From JAAFHN01 sp031421855 (GTDB lineage: Bacteria; Pseudomonadota; Gammaproteobacteria; Burkholderiales; Burkholderiaceae_C), in contig JANOPN010000033.1 of assembly GCA_031421855.1 (NCBI GenBank), positions 1 to 61,709 on the forward strand: 61,709 bases of DNA. Direction: 5' to 3'. Made by a program: the position numbers and the translations under genes. The notes below the pieces were generated by a model, which worked only from the letters and a program-made list of their open reading frames with translations, made no database searches and was not told the DNA's origin. Shown one piece after another: positions 17,725 through 25,428 of the stretch (position 1 is the first letter of the stretch; each line of letters opens with the position of its first letter).

Positions 17725-17736
17725 GCAGTGACTGCA
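17724..17736. promoter_or_regulatory. Inverted repeat at LysR start codon
   Basis: TGCAGT-G-ACTGCA, a perfect 13-base palindrome touching the LysR start codon, suits autorepression. Confidence 0.45.
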
Positions 17737-17755
17737 TCGATTATCAATTGCGAAT

Positions 17756-17773
17756 GCATTGGACATTCAATGC
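17756..17773. promoter_or_regulatory. Putative LysR operator in divergent intergenic region
   Basis: GCATTG-GACATT-CAATGC is a perfect 6-6-6 inverted repeat, centred about 48 bases before the DUF1254 start codon. Confidence 0.5.
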
Positions 17774-17812
17774 GGCGACTTTAACAATGCCCCCACAACA
17801 TCGGAGACATCC

Positions 17813-19285
17813 ATGGAACGACGCAAACTCTTCAAGAATTCAATCGCAGCCCTAGGTGCCGGTTTGAGCACCGGCCTGGTCGGCGTGTCGGCAGCCACAG
17901 CGCAAACCAAGGATGGAGCACCTCACCCTGCTCAATTTGACATGCTCAAGGGTCAAGAAGGCGTCGGCAACCCGCGCGAGGCGCACGGGTACTCCATGGG
18001 CTTGCAAGCCTTTCAATATGGTTTTCCGCTGGTCTACATGGCGAACTTGAGTTATTTGTTCGCCAAAGAGCCAACTGGGCAAAGAGTGCCATTGAATGCG
18101 TTCATCAGCCCAAAAGACTTTGTGGCGACATCGAACTTTCGAAATGGCGGCTCGTTCAACACCGACACCGTCTACGCCGCTTCGATCGTCGACCTGCGAA
18201 AAGGCCCCATGGTTCTGAGCACCAAGGACCCTGAGGGGCACTACTTCTCGGTGCAGCTGTCAGATTTGTACACCAACAACTGCGCGTACATCAGCAAACG
18301 CTCAGGCGGGCCGATTTTTGGCAACTTCTTACTGGTGCCACCGGGTTGGACGGGGGACATCCCTTCGGGGCGGTTCGACCGCGTTTTGAAGTGCGAGCAA
18401 AAATGGCTTTTTGCATTGGTGCGGCTTCGCATTGACCAAGACGATGCCAAAGAACTCGCTTGGGCCAAAAGCAAATTCAAGCAAGCAACCTTGTCGCCAA
18501 TTGCGGACTTTTTGGCGGGTCGGGAGTTCGTTCCAAGCGACTTTAACGTCTATGACATCACGCAACATGCCGGCAAGCCGCTACGCCCATTCGCCATCAT
18601 CAACCACATGCTCTTTGAAAACCCGCCGCCCAAGTCGGACGAGATCTTGCTGCAGGGATTCAAGACCGTCAACATTGGCCCAGGAATGGACCTATCCAAG
18701 AACGATGCTGACACCAATCGCGGTTTGGCCCGCGCGGCTCGCGATGGCCTACCTGCGCTGCGCTCCCACGTCGAGCGACCATGGGCGCGTGCGGTCAATG
18801 GCTGGTTTTACTTTCCAACCAACATCGGCCAGGCGCAAACGACAGACTACCTGATGCGATCCGCTTGGCAGGCGCTGTGGGGCATCGTGGCGCATCCGCC
18901 GCACGAATGCACCTACCTTTGGGCATCACTTGATCAAAACGGCGAGCGCCTCAACAGCGGCGGCAAGTACGAGTTGTTCATGCGCAAAGACCAGTTTCCG
19001 AAGGTCGAGGCATTTTGGTCATTCACCTTGTACCAAGACTTCAACTTGGTTGTGAACGAAGCCAACCGATGGGCCATTCGCGAAAACATGAAAGGCTTGA
19101 AGTTTGACTCCGACGGTGGCTTACGGGTCTACATCCAAACTGAACGCCCCTCGGACGAAAAAGTCAGCAACTGGCTCCCAGCGCCCAAGGCGGGGAATTT
19201 CAACATCACCATGCGCAATTACATGCCGTCGACAGAAATCATCGAACAGCGATACGACCCGCCACTGTTAAAGCGCATTGGGTGA
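17813..19285 (+). CDS. DUF1254/DUF1214 domain-containing exported protein
   Basis: A 490-residue protein. The N-terminus MERRKLFKNSIAALGAG followed by a hydrophobic stretch and ATAQ resembles a Tat signal, so it is probably periplasmic. The middle part (FNTDTVYAASIVDLRKGPMVL, then DLYTNNCAYIS) is the DUF1254 domain. The C-terminal part (VNGWFYFPTNIGQAQTTDY and FWSFTLYQDFNLV) is DUF1214. The biochemical role of this family is not settled. The ATG at 17813 has GGAG seven bases upstream; an upstream in-frame start at 17759 is less likely. A desaturase-family gene follows 19 bases later. Confidence 0.85.
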   Translation: MERRKLFKNSIAALGAGLSTGLVGVSAATAQTKDGAPHPAQFDMLKGQEGVGNPREAHGYSMGLQAFQYGFPLVYMANLSYLFAKEPTGQRVPLNAFISPKDFVATSNFRNGGSFNTDTVYAASIVDLRKGPMVLSTKDPEGHYFSVQLSDLYTNNCAYISKRSGGPIFGNFLLVPPGWTGDIPSGRFDRVLKCEQKWLFALVRLRIDQDDAKELAWAKSKFKQATLSPIADFLAGREFVPSDFNVYDITQHAGKPLRPFAIINHMLFENPPPKSDEILLQGFKTVNIGPGMDLSKNDADTNRGLARAARDGLPALRSHVERPWARAVNGWFYFPTNIGQAQTTDYLMRSAWQALWGIVAHPPHECTYLWASLDQNGERLNSGGKYELFMRKDQFPKVEAFWSFTLYQDFNLVVNEANRWAIRENMKGLKFDSDGGLRVYIQTERPSDEKVSNWLPAPKAGNFNITMRNYMPSTEIIEQRYDPPLLKRIG

Positions 19286-19304
19286 ACTTTCTGGAGCAAA
19301 GACC

Positions 19305-20183
19305 ATGAACGCAATTCAAAACATTACTTTGCTGGTGATCATCTTCGGCTTTGCTGCGGCTGAGTACTGGGCCGGCAAAAGCAAAACCATCCAAGCCAGC
19401 AAAGACGACACCAAGCTTGAACTATTCATGTTCATCAGCTTGGTCGCCTTCACTCAGCCCGTTATTTTTTATCTGACAGGCAGGGCCGGTGCCCTTTGGT
19501 TCGCTGACTACAAAGACGCACTTGCTCATTTACCCGTTTGGGCGATGGTGGGCATTTTGCTCATCGGTGACGACATGACCCAGTACTGGTGGCATCGACT
19601 GTCTCACTCACCACGCATGTGGCCGCTGCACCGAGCACACCACACGGCGCACTACATGAGCATGCGCATGACCTACCGCAACAATTTTTTCTACTATTTG
19701 ATGATGCCTGGCATTTGGATCGCGGGCGTTTTCGTCTTCCTCGGCTTTGCCAACGTTTATTTGGGCTATGTCGTCGTGAAGCTCACCGTCATCATGGGTG
19801 CGCACTCTGCCGTCCGCTGGGACGCGCCGCTGTACAAAATCAAAGCCCTCAGCCCATTGATGTGGGTCTTGGAGCGCACCATCTCCACGCCAGCAACCCA
19901 TTGGGCGCATCACGCTCTCACCAACCAAGACGGCATTGGCCACTACAAAGGCAACTTTGGAAACTTGCTCTTTTTTTGGGACATTTTGTTCGGGACCGCC
20001 CACATCACCCGGCAATTTCCCGCCAAGGTCGGCCTGCAAGACGATTTAATTTATGGCAAAGAGCGCTGGTTTGTTGAGATGTTCTACCCAGTCATCCGCT
20101 CGAAACGCGAGCACTCGGCACTGACACCCGGCGGAGCAATTTATGCGGAGGCAGAAACCGCCGCCGAAGCCGCGCCTCGGTAG
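19305..20183 (+). CDS. Sterol desaturase / fatty acid hydroxylase family membrane protein
   Basis: A 292-residue polytopic membrane protein with the di-iron histidine boxes HRLSH, HRAHH and, near the C-terminus, THWAHH. Members insert oxygen or double bonds into lipids or terpenoids. Four or more hydrophobic segments are visible. The ATG at 19305 has GGAG upstream; the annotatable earlier start at 19278 would overlap the DUF1254 gene. The pairing with DUF1254 and a divergent LysR regulator suggests an inducible module acting on a lipid-like or hydrophobic substrate, but the substrate is unknown. Confidence 0.85.
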   Translation: MNAIQNITLLVIIFGFAAAEYWAGKSKTIQASKDDTKLELFMFISLVAFTQPVIFYLTGRAGALWFADYKDALAHLPVWAMVGILLIGDDMTQYWWHRLSHSPRMWPLHRAHHTAHYMSMRMTYRNNFFYYLMMPGIWIAGVFVFLGFANVYLGYVVVKLTVIMGAHSAVRWDAPLYKIKALSPLMWVLERTISTPATHWAHHALTNQDGIGHYKGNFGNLLFFWDILFGTAHITRQFPAKVGLQDDLIYGKERWFVEMFYPVIRSKREHSALTPGGAIYAEAETAAEAAPR

Positions 20184-20216
20184 CCGTTCGAATGTTCTCA
20201 AATGGTCGGCTCGGAC

Positions 20217-20636
20217 CTAAGCGCCCATTGGGAGCACCGCAGCAACGGCGGCGTACTCAAACGTCGTGACTTCAAACGGGTTGCCGTCTGGGTCTTTGAA
20301 GTAGATCGACCACGACAAATTGTGGTCCACGAATTCAACAGGTTGAGTCAAGATGGCGCTGAGGTGACGCTGCCACGCGATGAACTCGCCGGCGGTTGCG
20401 CCCAAGGCGATGGTGGCGCGAGATGCTTGGGGCGCTGACTCGAAAAGCGCAAAGTGAACCGATCCGCCCGCATCCGAAAGGGTGAGCGGGCCACCGTCGA
20501 CCGCCCAAAACTCAAGGGCCTGGATGGGCCGCAGGCCCATGACGCGCTCAAACCACTCGGTTGCGGCGACGCGGTCGGTGACGTGGATGTGGACGTGGTC
20601 AACGCCTGAAAACAGGGGCGGCATGGCTTGATACAA
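20217..20636 (-). CDS. VOC (glyoxalase/dioxygenase-fold) family protein
   Basis: A 139-residue vicinal-oxygen-chelate protein. HVHIHVTDRVAATEWFERVMG begins the first beta-alpha-beta-beta-beta unit with a metal-ligand His, and WSIYFKDPDGNPFEVTTFE ends the second with the Glu ligand. The group includes glyoxalases, fosfomycin-resistance enzymes and extradiol dioxygenases. Nothing here decides between them. It is convergent with the desaturase gene, and a repeat copy lies just upstream of its start. Confidence 0.8.
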   Translation of the reverse strand: MYQAMPPLFSGVDHVHIHVTDRVAATEWFERVMGLRPIQALEFWAVDGGPLTLSDAGGSVHFALFESAPQASRATIALGATAGEFIAWQRHLSAILTQPVEFVDHNLSWSIYFKDPDGNPFEVTTFEYAAVAAVLPMGA

Positions 20637-20654
20637 GCTGAGATTGAAGTTTTA

Positions 20655-20714
20655 CGATTTCAAATATGATAGCAACAAACTCAATGAATCCGGAGACCAT
20701 TGGCGTATTTCCGT
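20655..20714 (+). repeat. Dispersed repeat, copy 5
   Basis: About 29 of 31 core positions match: ATAGCAACAAACTCAATGAA, then CCGGAGACCATTGGC. It fills the intergenic gap between the VOC gene and the Ala-rich exported protein. Confidence 0.85.
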
Positions 20715-20736
20715 CAAAATTTGTACATTTGACCCG

Positions 20737-21339
20737 TCAGCGGGGCGCGGAAGCAGCCGCGCTGGCTGCGACCGCTGCAGCGGCGGGTGCCGAAGCGGCG
20801 GCCGATGCCGGTGCGGCTGGTGCATCGCCAAACAGGCTCGGGCCGGGTGGGCGGGCTTTGGCTTCGGCGATCCAGATGACTTGTTGCGGGTGAATGCAGT
20901 TGTCGGCCACGCGCTGACCGATTTTTTCGTTCATGAGCATGCTTTTGTTGCCCAGCTGCAACCAAACACCGCCACGCGCTTTGTCTTCCATGCGCAGCGC
21001 GCCTGTGGTGGTTTCGACGGGTTTCATGTCGAAACTGACTTTACCGACGCTGACATTGAAGTGACCGCGCTTTTTGGGATTTGCAGCGACGACAACGACC
21101 CGTCCAAGCTCACATTTGATGCTGCCGGTGAGCACGTCAGCAGCCAAGGGGTCAACCGCAGCCGCGCTGGCCGAAGATGCAGTAGCCGCCGGGGCAGAAG
21201 CCGCAACCTTGATTTGCTTCGCGATCGCCGGGCTGTGCAGCTTAGTCGGGGGTTTGACGGGCGGCGACTGCGCAGCGGCACTGAACGACGCACCGAGCAA
21301 AGTGAATGAGGCAAACGCGATTTTGATGAATGCAGTCAT
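20737..21339 (-). CDS. Exported protein of unknown function, Ala-rich ends
   Basis: A 200-residue protein with a clear signal peptide (MTAFIKIAFASFTLLGASFSAAAQ). The conserved-looking core runs from about residue 70 to 155: TGSIKCELGRVVVV, FNVSVGKVSFDMKPVETTTGALRMEDK, WLQLGNKSMLMNEKIGQRVADNC. It contains two cysteines that could pair in the periplasm. Both flanks are low-complexity Ala/Ser/Pro. I recall similar genes next to the CoA-ester lyase and mdh in Burkholderiales but know no function. Confidence 0.7.
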   Translation of the reverse strand: MTAFIKIAFASFTLLGASFSAAAQSPPVKPPTKLHSPAIAKQIKVAASAPAATASSASAAAVDPLAADVLTGSIKCELGRVVVVAANPKKRGHFNVSVGKVSFDMKPVETTTGALRMEDKARGGVWLQLGNKSMLMNEKIGQRVADNCIHPQQVIWIAEAKARPPGPSLFGDAPAAPASAAASAPAAAAVAASAAASAPR

Positions 21340-21371
21340 GTTGTCTTTCGAATATCCGGGCTATTGTGACC

Positions 21372-22451
21372 TCACGGCAGCCAGTGGGCAACCGCGCTTG
21401 GCAGCGTTTGCCCAGCGCGGCGCGCTCGTTGCAAAATTTGCCAATACAAACGGTAGCTGGCGCGGTCGTGCAGCACGTTGCCGTATCGAATGGGTGCCCA
21501 ATCGGCTTGCTGGGCTTGGGTTAACAGGCCAGCGGCTTTGTCGACCTCAGCGCCGCTTGGCGCAAAGGCTCGCAAAATCGGCTGAATCTGCTTGGGGTGA
21601 ATGCTCCACATGCGCATGTATCCCATGGCCTTGGCTTGGGCCGCTGCGTTTTGAATAGCATCCAAGTCAGTGAATTCAGTGACCACGCAGTGACTGGGCA
21701 CTTTTTTGTGTGCATGGCAAGCCGCTGCAACCGCGAGCTTGGCCCGCACGACTTGGGGGTCGGTGAACTGCCCAGTGGCGCTCATCGCGTGCTCACTCAA
21801 AGCTCCTCCGTGACTGGAGACAAAGTCCATCAAACCAAAGCTCAGCGACGCAATTCGGGGGTGTCCAGCGATGTCAAACGCATGGTGAACCGCCAAGGGC
21901 GACTCGATCAAGGCATGCAGCGCTAGCCGGACTTTGCCCGCACCGTGCACGCCGTCCACTGCCGCGTCGATGGCGGCTTGGGCCCACTCAACATCCCCCA
22001 AGCACTCGACCTTAGGCAACATGACGTGGCTGAGCCGATGCGCTTGCGGCGCGACCAAATGCGCCACATCGGTGACAAACGCTGGGTGTCCAACCGGGTG
22101 AACACGCACCGCGCAGCGGGGTTGAAGCGCACCGGGTAGTCCTATATCAATAGCATCGAAGCGAATGGATGCGGCGACCGAGAGTGCTTTTGCATGGGCT
22201 ATCTCGTCGCCAACGGGTGCGCCGTCTTCGCAGTCGAGCGTGACGTCAATTGGGCACACACCAAGCTCGCGCATGAGCGCGGCCTGTAACGCCAGCGCCT
22301 TGTCGACCCGCTCAAGTGTGCCGCAGTAGTGATCGCAAACGGGGATGTCGGCGGTGGCACCATCGGCGCTTGCGCCAGCCGAGGGCGAAAAAATACCCCC
22401 GACAGAAGCTCCAAGACGGTTGTCGTGGAGAACCTCGCGGGGGTGTCTCAT
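21372..22451 (-). CDS. CoA ester lyase, HpcH/HpaI aldolase / citrate-lyase beta family
   Basis: A 359-residue TIM-barrel lyase of the CitE/malyl-CoA-lyase group. The metal-binding segments are visible: VTLDCEDGAP, ALIESPLAVHHA and LSFGLMDFVSSHG, with MWSIHPKQI near the C-terminus. Family members cleave or form (S)-malyl-CoA, citramalyl-CoA or similar esters, needing Mg. It lies 12 bases after mdh on the same strand, so malate-related chemistry is plausible. Two segments of the gene (around 22144-22190 and 21655-21690) match the dispersed repeat and encode SVAASIRFDAIDIG and VVTEFTDLDAIQ. Confidence 0.85.
   Translation of the reverse strand: MRHPREVLHDNRLGASVGGIFSPSAGASADGATADIPVCDHYCGTLERVDKALALQAALMRELGVCPIDVTLDCEDGAPVGDEIAHAKALSVAASIRFDAIDIGLPGALQPRCAVRVHPVGHPAFVTDVAHLVAPQAHRLSHVMLPKVECLGDVEWAQAAIDAAVDGVHGAGKVRLALHALIESPLAVHHAFDIAGHPRIASLSFGLMDFVSSHGGALSEHAMSATGQFTDPQVVRAKLAVAAACHAHKKVPSHCVVTEFTDLDAIQNAAAQAKAMGYMRMWSIHPKQIQPILRAFAPSGAEVDKAAGLLTQAQQADWAPIRYGNVLHDRASYRLYWQILQRARRAGQTLPSAVAHWLP
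21652..21696 (+). repeat. Possible dispersed repeat, copy 14 (inside CoA ester lyase)
   Basis: About 25 of 31 core positions match (ATAGCATCCAAGTCAGTGAA, then TTCAGTGACCA). The encoded segment also fits the family alignment by eye, so sequence convergence is possible. Confidence 0.45.
22144..22190 (+). repeat. Dispersed repeat, copy 6 (inside CoA ester lyase)
   Basis: About 22 of 31 core positions match, with the left end CTAT-ATCA-ATAG and right end GGCGACC-GAGAGTGC. It encodes VAASIRFDAID in a segment of the lyase that varies between homologues. Confidence 0.55.
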
Positions 22452-22463
22452 GGGTTGGGCGCT

Positions 22464-23450
22464 TTAGACCAAATGGGCAACGCCCGCTTGCTCGTCTTGC
22501 AGCTCCTTCAGGGTGATGTTGATGCGCTCTTGGCTGAATGCGTCGATGGCCAAACCGTCAACCAAGGTGTACTCGCCGCCCGAACACGTGACCGGAAAGC
22601 CAAACATCGTGTCTTTAGGAATGCCGTACTCGCCGTTTGATGGGACACCCATCGTGACCCACGCGCCATTGGTGCCCAGCGCCCAATCGCGCATGTGGTC
22701 AATTGCCGCGTTGGCGGCTGATGCAGCCGAGCTCAAACCACGAGCCGCGATGATGGCCGCGCCGCGCTTGCCAACCGTCGGCAAAAAGGTGTTGGCGTTC
22801 CAGTCCTGGTCGTTGATCATGTCTTTGACCGACGCGCCGCCGATCGTGGCGAAACGATAGTCTGCGTACATGGTTGGCGAGTGGTTGCCCCACACGGCCA
22901 GCTTTTGGATGCTGCCGACGGCTTTGCCTGTCTTGGCGGCAATTTGGCTCGCTGCGCGGTTGTGATCCAGGCGCAACATGGCGGTGAAGTTTTTGCGCGG
23001 CAGATCGGGCGCGCTTTTCATGGCGATGTAGGCATTGGTGTTTGCGGGGTTGCCCACGACCAAAACGCGCACATTGCGCGAAGCCACGGCGTTGAGCGCT
23101 TTGCCCTGAGCCGTGAAAATGGCACCGTTGATGGCCAAGAGCTCAGCACGCTCCATGCCGGGGCCACGGGGGCGCGAACCCACGAGCAATGCGTAGTCCG
23201 TGTCTTTGAACGCGGTCATCGGGTCAGCGTGGGCTTCCATGCCGGCCAGCAGCGGAAATGCGCAGTCTTCCAACTCCATCATCACGCCTTTGAGCGCGTT
23301 TTGCGCTTTCTCATCGGGGATTTCAAGCAATTGCAAAATCACAGGCTGGTCGGCACCCAGCATGGCACCAGAGGCGATGCGAAACAACAAGGCGTAACCG
23401 ATTTGGCCAGCCGCGCCAGTGACGGCAACGCGAACAGGGGCTTTGGACAT
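22464..23450 (-). CDS. mdh: Malate dehydrogenase
   Basis: NAD-dependent oxidation of malate to oxaloacetate in the TCA cycle. The 328-residue protein belongs to the cytosolic-type MDH group: VTGAAGQIGYALLFRIASG binds NAD, RPRGPGMERAELL carries substrate arginines, VGNPANTNAYIA and VWGNHSPTMYADYR hold the catalytic Asn and His. It is divergent from gntR and followed by the CoA ester lyase. The 145-base divergent region must hold both promoters. Confidence 0.96.
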   Translation of the reverse strand: MSKAPVRVAVTGAAGQIGYALLFRIASGAMLGADQPVILQLLEIPDEKAQNALKGVMMELEDCAFPLLAGMEAHADPMTAFKDTDYALLVGSRPRGPGMERAELLAINGAIFTAQGKALNAVASRNVRVLVVGNPANTNAYIAMKSAPDLPRKNFTAMLRLDHNRAASQIAAKTGKAVGSIQKLAVWGNHSPTMYADYRFATIGGASVKDMINDQDWNANTFLPTVGKRGAAIIAARGLSSAASAANAAIDHMRDWALGTNGAWVTMGVPSNGEYGIPKDTMFGFPVTCSGGEYTLVDGLAIDAFSQERINITLKELQDEQAGVAHLV

Positions 23451-23574
23451 GAGAAAACTCCGATGGTTGAAAAAGCGGGCCGCACGCTACCAAAAGCGCG
23501 CAAACGACCGAAGTGTAATCGCGGCGTAACTGCAAAAAAGCCCAAACAAGGCGGGCACCGGTTGAACTCCTCTG

Positions 23575-23586
23575 TCTTATAGAAGA
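23575..23586. promoter_or_regulatory. Putative GntR operator just before gntR
   Basis: TCTTATAGAAGA, symmetric at 10 of 12 positions, ends 9 bases before the gntR start codon and suits autoregulation by a GntR/HutC protein. Confidence 0.4.
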
Positions 23587-23595
23587 TAATGAACC

Positions 23596-24366
23596 ATGTC
23601 CACCATGCTTGCAGATGCACCGAATGCCGCAGACGCTATTCAGCCGAAATCTTCGCCGCTGTACAGCCAAATCCGCGCGCTCTTGCTGCAAAGCATGCAG
23701 CGTGGCGAGTGGAAGCCTGGTGAGTTGATGCCGTCTGAGGTGGAGTTGTCGCAGCGCTACGGTGTGAGTCAGGGCACCGTTCGCAAGGCCATTGACGAGT
23801 TAGCCGCTGACAACCAAGTGACGCGCCGCCAAGGCAAAGGCACATTCGTCGCGACGCACACCGAGGCCAAGTCGCAATATCGATTTTTGCGCCTCATGCC
23901 CGACGTTGGTGTGGCGTCTGACGAGGGTCCCGCACAGCGACAAATATTGGCCTGCCAACGCACCCGCGCCAGCACCGAAGTCGCACAGGCCTTGAATTTG
24001 AAAGCCCAAGACCCGGTTGTTTTTGCCCGGCGGCTGTTGTCGTTTGGCGGTGTGGCGACAATTTTGGAAGACGTTTGGCTGTCAGCCACGGTGTTCAAAG
24101 GCTTGAGCGCCGAACAATTGCTCAAGCATTCGGGCTCGACCTACGGCTTGTACGAAAGCGATTTCAACACCCGCGTGCTGCGCGCGGCTGAGAAGATACG
24201 GGCCATAGCGGCCGAGCCCGAATCGGCATCGTTACTCGGCATTGATGTCGGAACGCCGCTGTTGTGGGTAGAACGCATCGCGTTTACTTACAACGACGCG
24301 CCAATGGAGCTGCGCCAAGCTCGTTACCGAACCGATTCACACCATTACCGCAACGATCTGAGCTGA
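23596..24366 (+). CDS. GntR/HutC-family transcriptional regulator
   Basis: A 256-residue regulator. The winged helix (LYSQIRALLLQSMQRGEWKPGELMPSE then LSQRYGVSQGTVRKAIDEL) is followed by RRQGKGTFVA and a UTRA effector domain of the HutC subfamily ending in ELRQARYRTDSHHYRNDL. Its place between mdh and sdhC, divergent from the former, suggests it controls TCA-cycle genes in response to an organic acid. This is an inference from position. A near-palindrome overlaps its own leader. Confidence 0.88.
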   Translation: MSTMLADAPNAADAIQPKSSPLYSQIRALLLQSMQRGEWKPGELMPSEVELSQRYGVSQGTVRKAIDELAADNQVTRRQGKGTFVATHTEAKSQYRFLRLMPDVGVASDEGPAQRQILACQRTRASTEVAQALNLKAQDPVVFARRLLSFGGVATILEDVWLSATVFKGLSAEQLLKHSGSTYGLYESDFNTRVLRAAEKIRAIAAEPESASLLGIDVGTPLLWVERIAFTYNDAPMELRQARYRTDSHHYRNDLS

Positions 24367-24525
24367 AGTGACCCAGTTGCCGACAAATCAGATCAAGTGC
24401 TGGGGTTTACGAGAGTCTGACGCACCGGCTTGCCATAGAATTCAGACACGGGTTCATTTCGTAACCAAGCGGTAACCACGCTTGGCAAGCACTGAACGAC
24501 GAAGAAGTTAACAAGAGCCTGACCA

Positions 24526-24966
24526 ATGAGCACCAGCCCCACGCCACGAGCCAAACGCCCCGAGTTTCGAAATCTCAATGTTTTCAAAGACTTGCGCACT
24601 TATCGGCTGCCCTTGGCCGGCTACGTGTCGATCTTGCACCGGGTGAGCGGCGTGCTGATGTTTTTGTTGCTGCCGTTCATCATTTGGATGTTTGACACCT
24701 CGGTCAGCTCAGAACTGGCCTTCATCAAGTTCAAAGCGGCTTTCAAGTTCGGCATGTTGGGCTTGCCGGGCATCATTTGGAAGCTCGTGGCTTTGTCTTT
24801 GATTTGGGCCTACCTCCATCATTTGATTGCCGGTTTGCGCCATTTGTGGATGGACACCCACCATGCCGTGGGCAAATCGTTTGGTCACAACACCGCCATT
24901 GCCACCTTCGCCCTGTCTTTGACGTTGACCGCGTTCTTCGCAGCCAAACTGTTCAGTCTGTACTGA
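24526..24966 (+). CDS. sdhC: Succinate dehydrogenase cytochrome b556 subunit
   Basis: The larger membrane anchor of complex II, binding heme b and ubiquinone. The 146-residue protein has three hydrophobic segments. The signature ILHRVSGVLMFLLLPF carries the conserved Ser/Arg region, and HHLIAGLRHLWMD carries the heme-ligand His. It is the first gene of sdhCDAB-sdhE-gltA; the 159 bases before it contain no GntR-like palindrome I can see. Confidence 0.95.
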   Translation: MSTSPTPRAKRPEFRNLNVFKDLRTYRLPLAGYVSILHRVSGVLMFLLLPFIIWMFDTSVSSELAFIKFKAAFKFGMLGLPGIIWKLVALSLIWAYLHHLIAGLRHLWMDTHHAVGKSFGHNTAIATFALSLTLTAFFAAKLFSLY

Positions 24967-24987
24967 TCACCAACCCCAGCAAACCCC

Positions 24988-25356
24988 ATGTCAACAGCAA
25001 ATCTTGGCCCCAAACGGCCTGTCGTCGGTGCCCATTACGGCCTCAGAGACTGGCTCAGCCAGCGCGTCACAGCCTCCATCATGGCGGCGTTTACCTTCAT
25101 TGCGTTGATCCGCTTTTTGCTGATCGACGGCAGCGTCACCTACGTGAAATGGGCTGGCATCTTCGCGCCGCAGTGGATGAAAATTTTGACGTTTTCGGTC
25201 ATCGTGGCACTGAGTTATCACGTCTGGGTCGGCATGCGTGACGTTTGGATGGATTACGTCAAGCCTCTGGCCATGCGCCTGAGCCTGCAAGTACTCACCA
25301 TCGTGTGGCTCGTGGGCTGCATGGGCTGGGCCATTCAGGTCATTTGGCGCGTTTAA
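24988..25356 (+). CDS. sdhD: Succinate dehydrogenase hydrophobic membrane anchor subunit
   Basis: The small membrane anchor of complex II, 122 residues with three membrane helices. YGLRDWLSQRVTASIMAAFT and ALSYHVWVGMRDVWMDYVKP contain the conserved heme/quinone-site Arg, His and Asp residues of proteobacterial SdhD. It begins 21 bases after sdhC. Confidence 0.94.
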   Translation: MSTANLGPKRPVVGAHYGLRDWLSQRVTASIMAAFTFIALIRFLLIDGSVTYVKWAGIFAPQWMKILTFSVIVALSYHVWVGMRDVWMDYVKPLAMRLSLQVLTIVWLVGCMGWAIQVIWRV

Positions 25357-25428
25357 ACCCAAACCGCCTGCGCAACAACATTTCGCTATTTTGCGACGCA
25401 CTCACTGAGAGTTTTTAGGTCTCCCCTC

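Noticed and set aside
24440..24487. Stretch before sdhC (ATAG...GGTTCATTTCGTAACCA) with a vague likeness to the dispersed repeat
   Set aside because: The spacing between the outer boxes differs and the centre does not match, so it falls below the weakest accepted copy.
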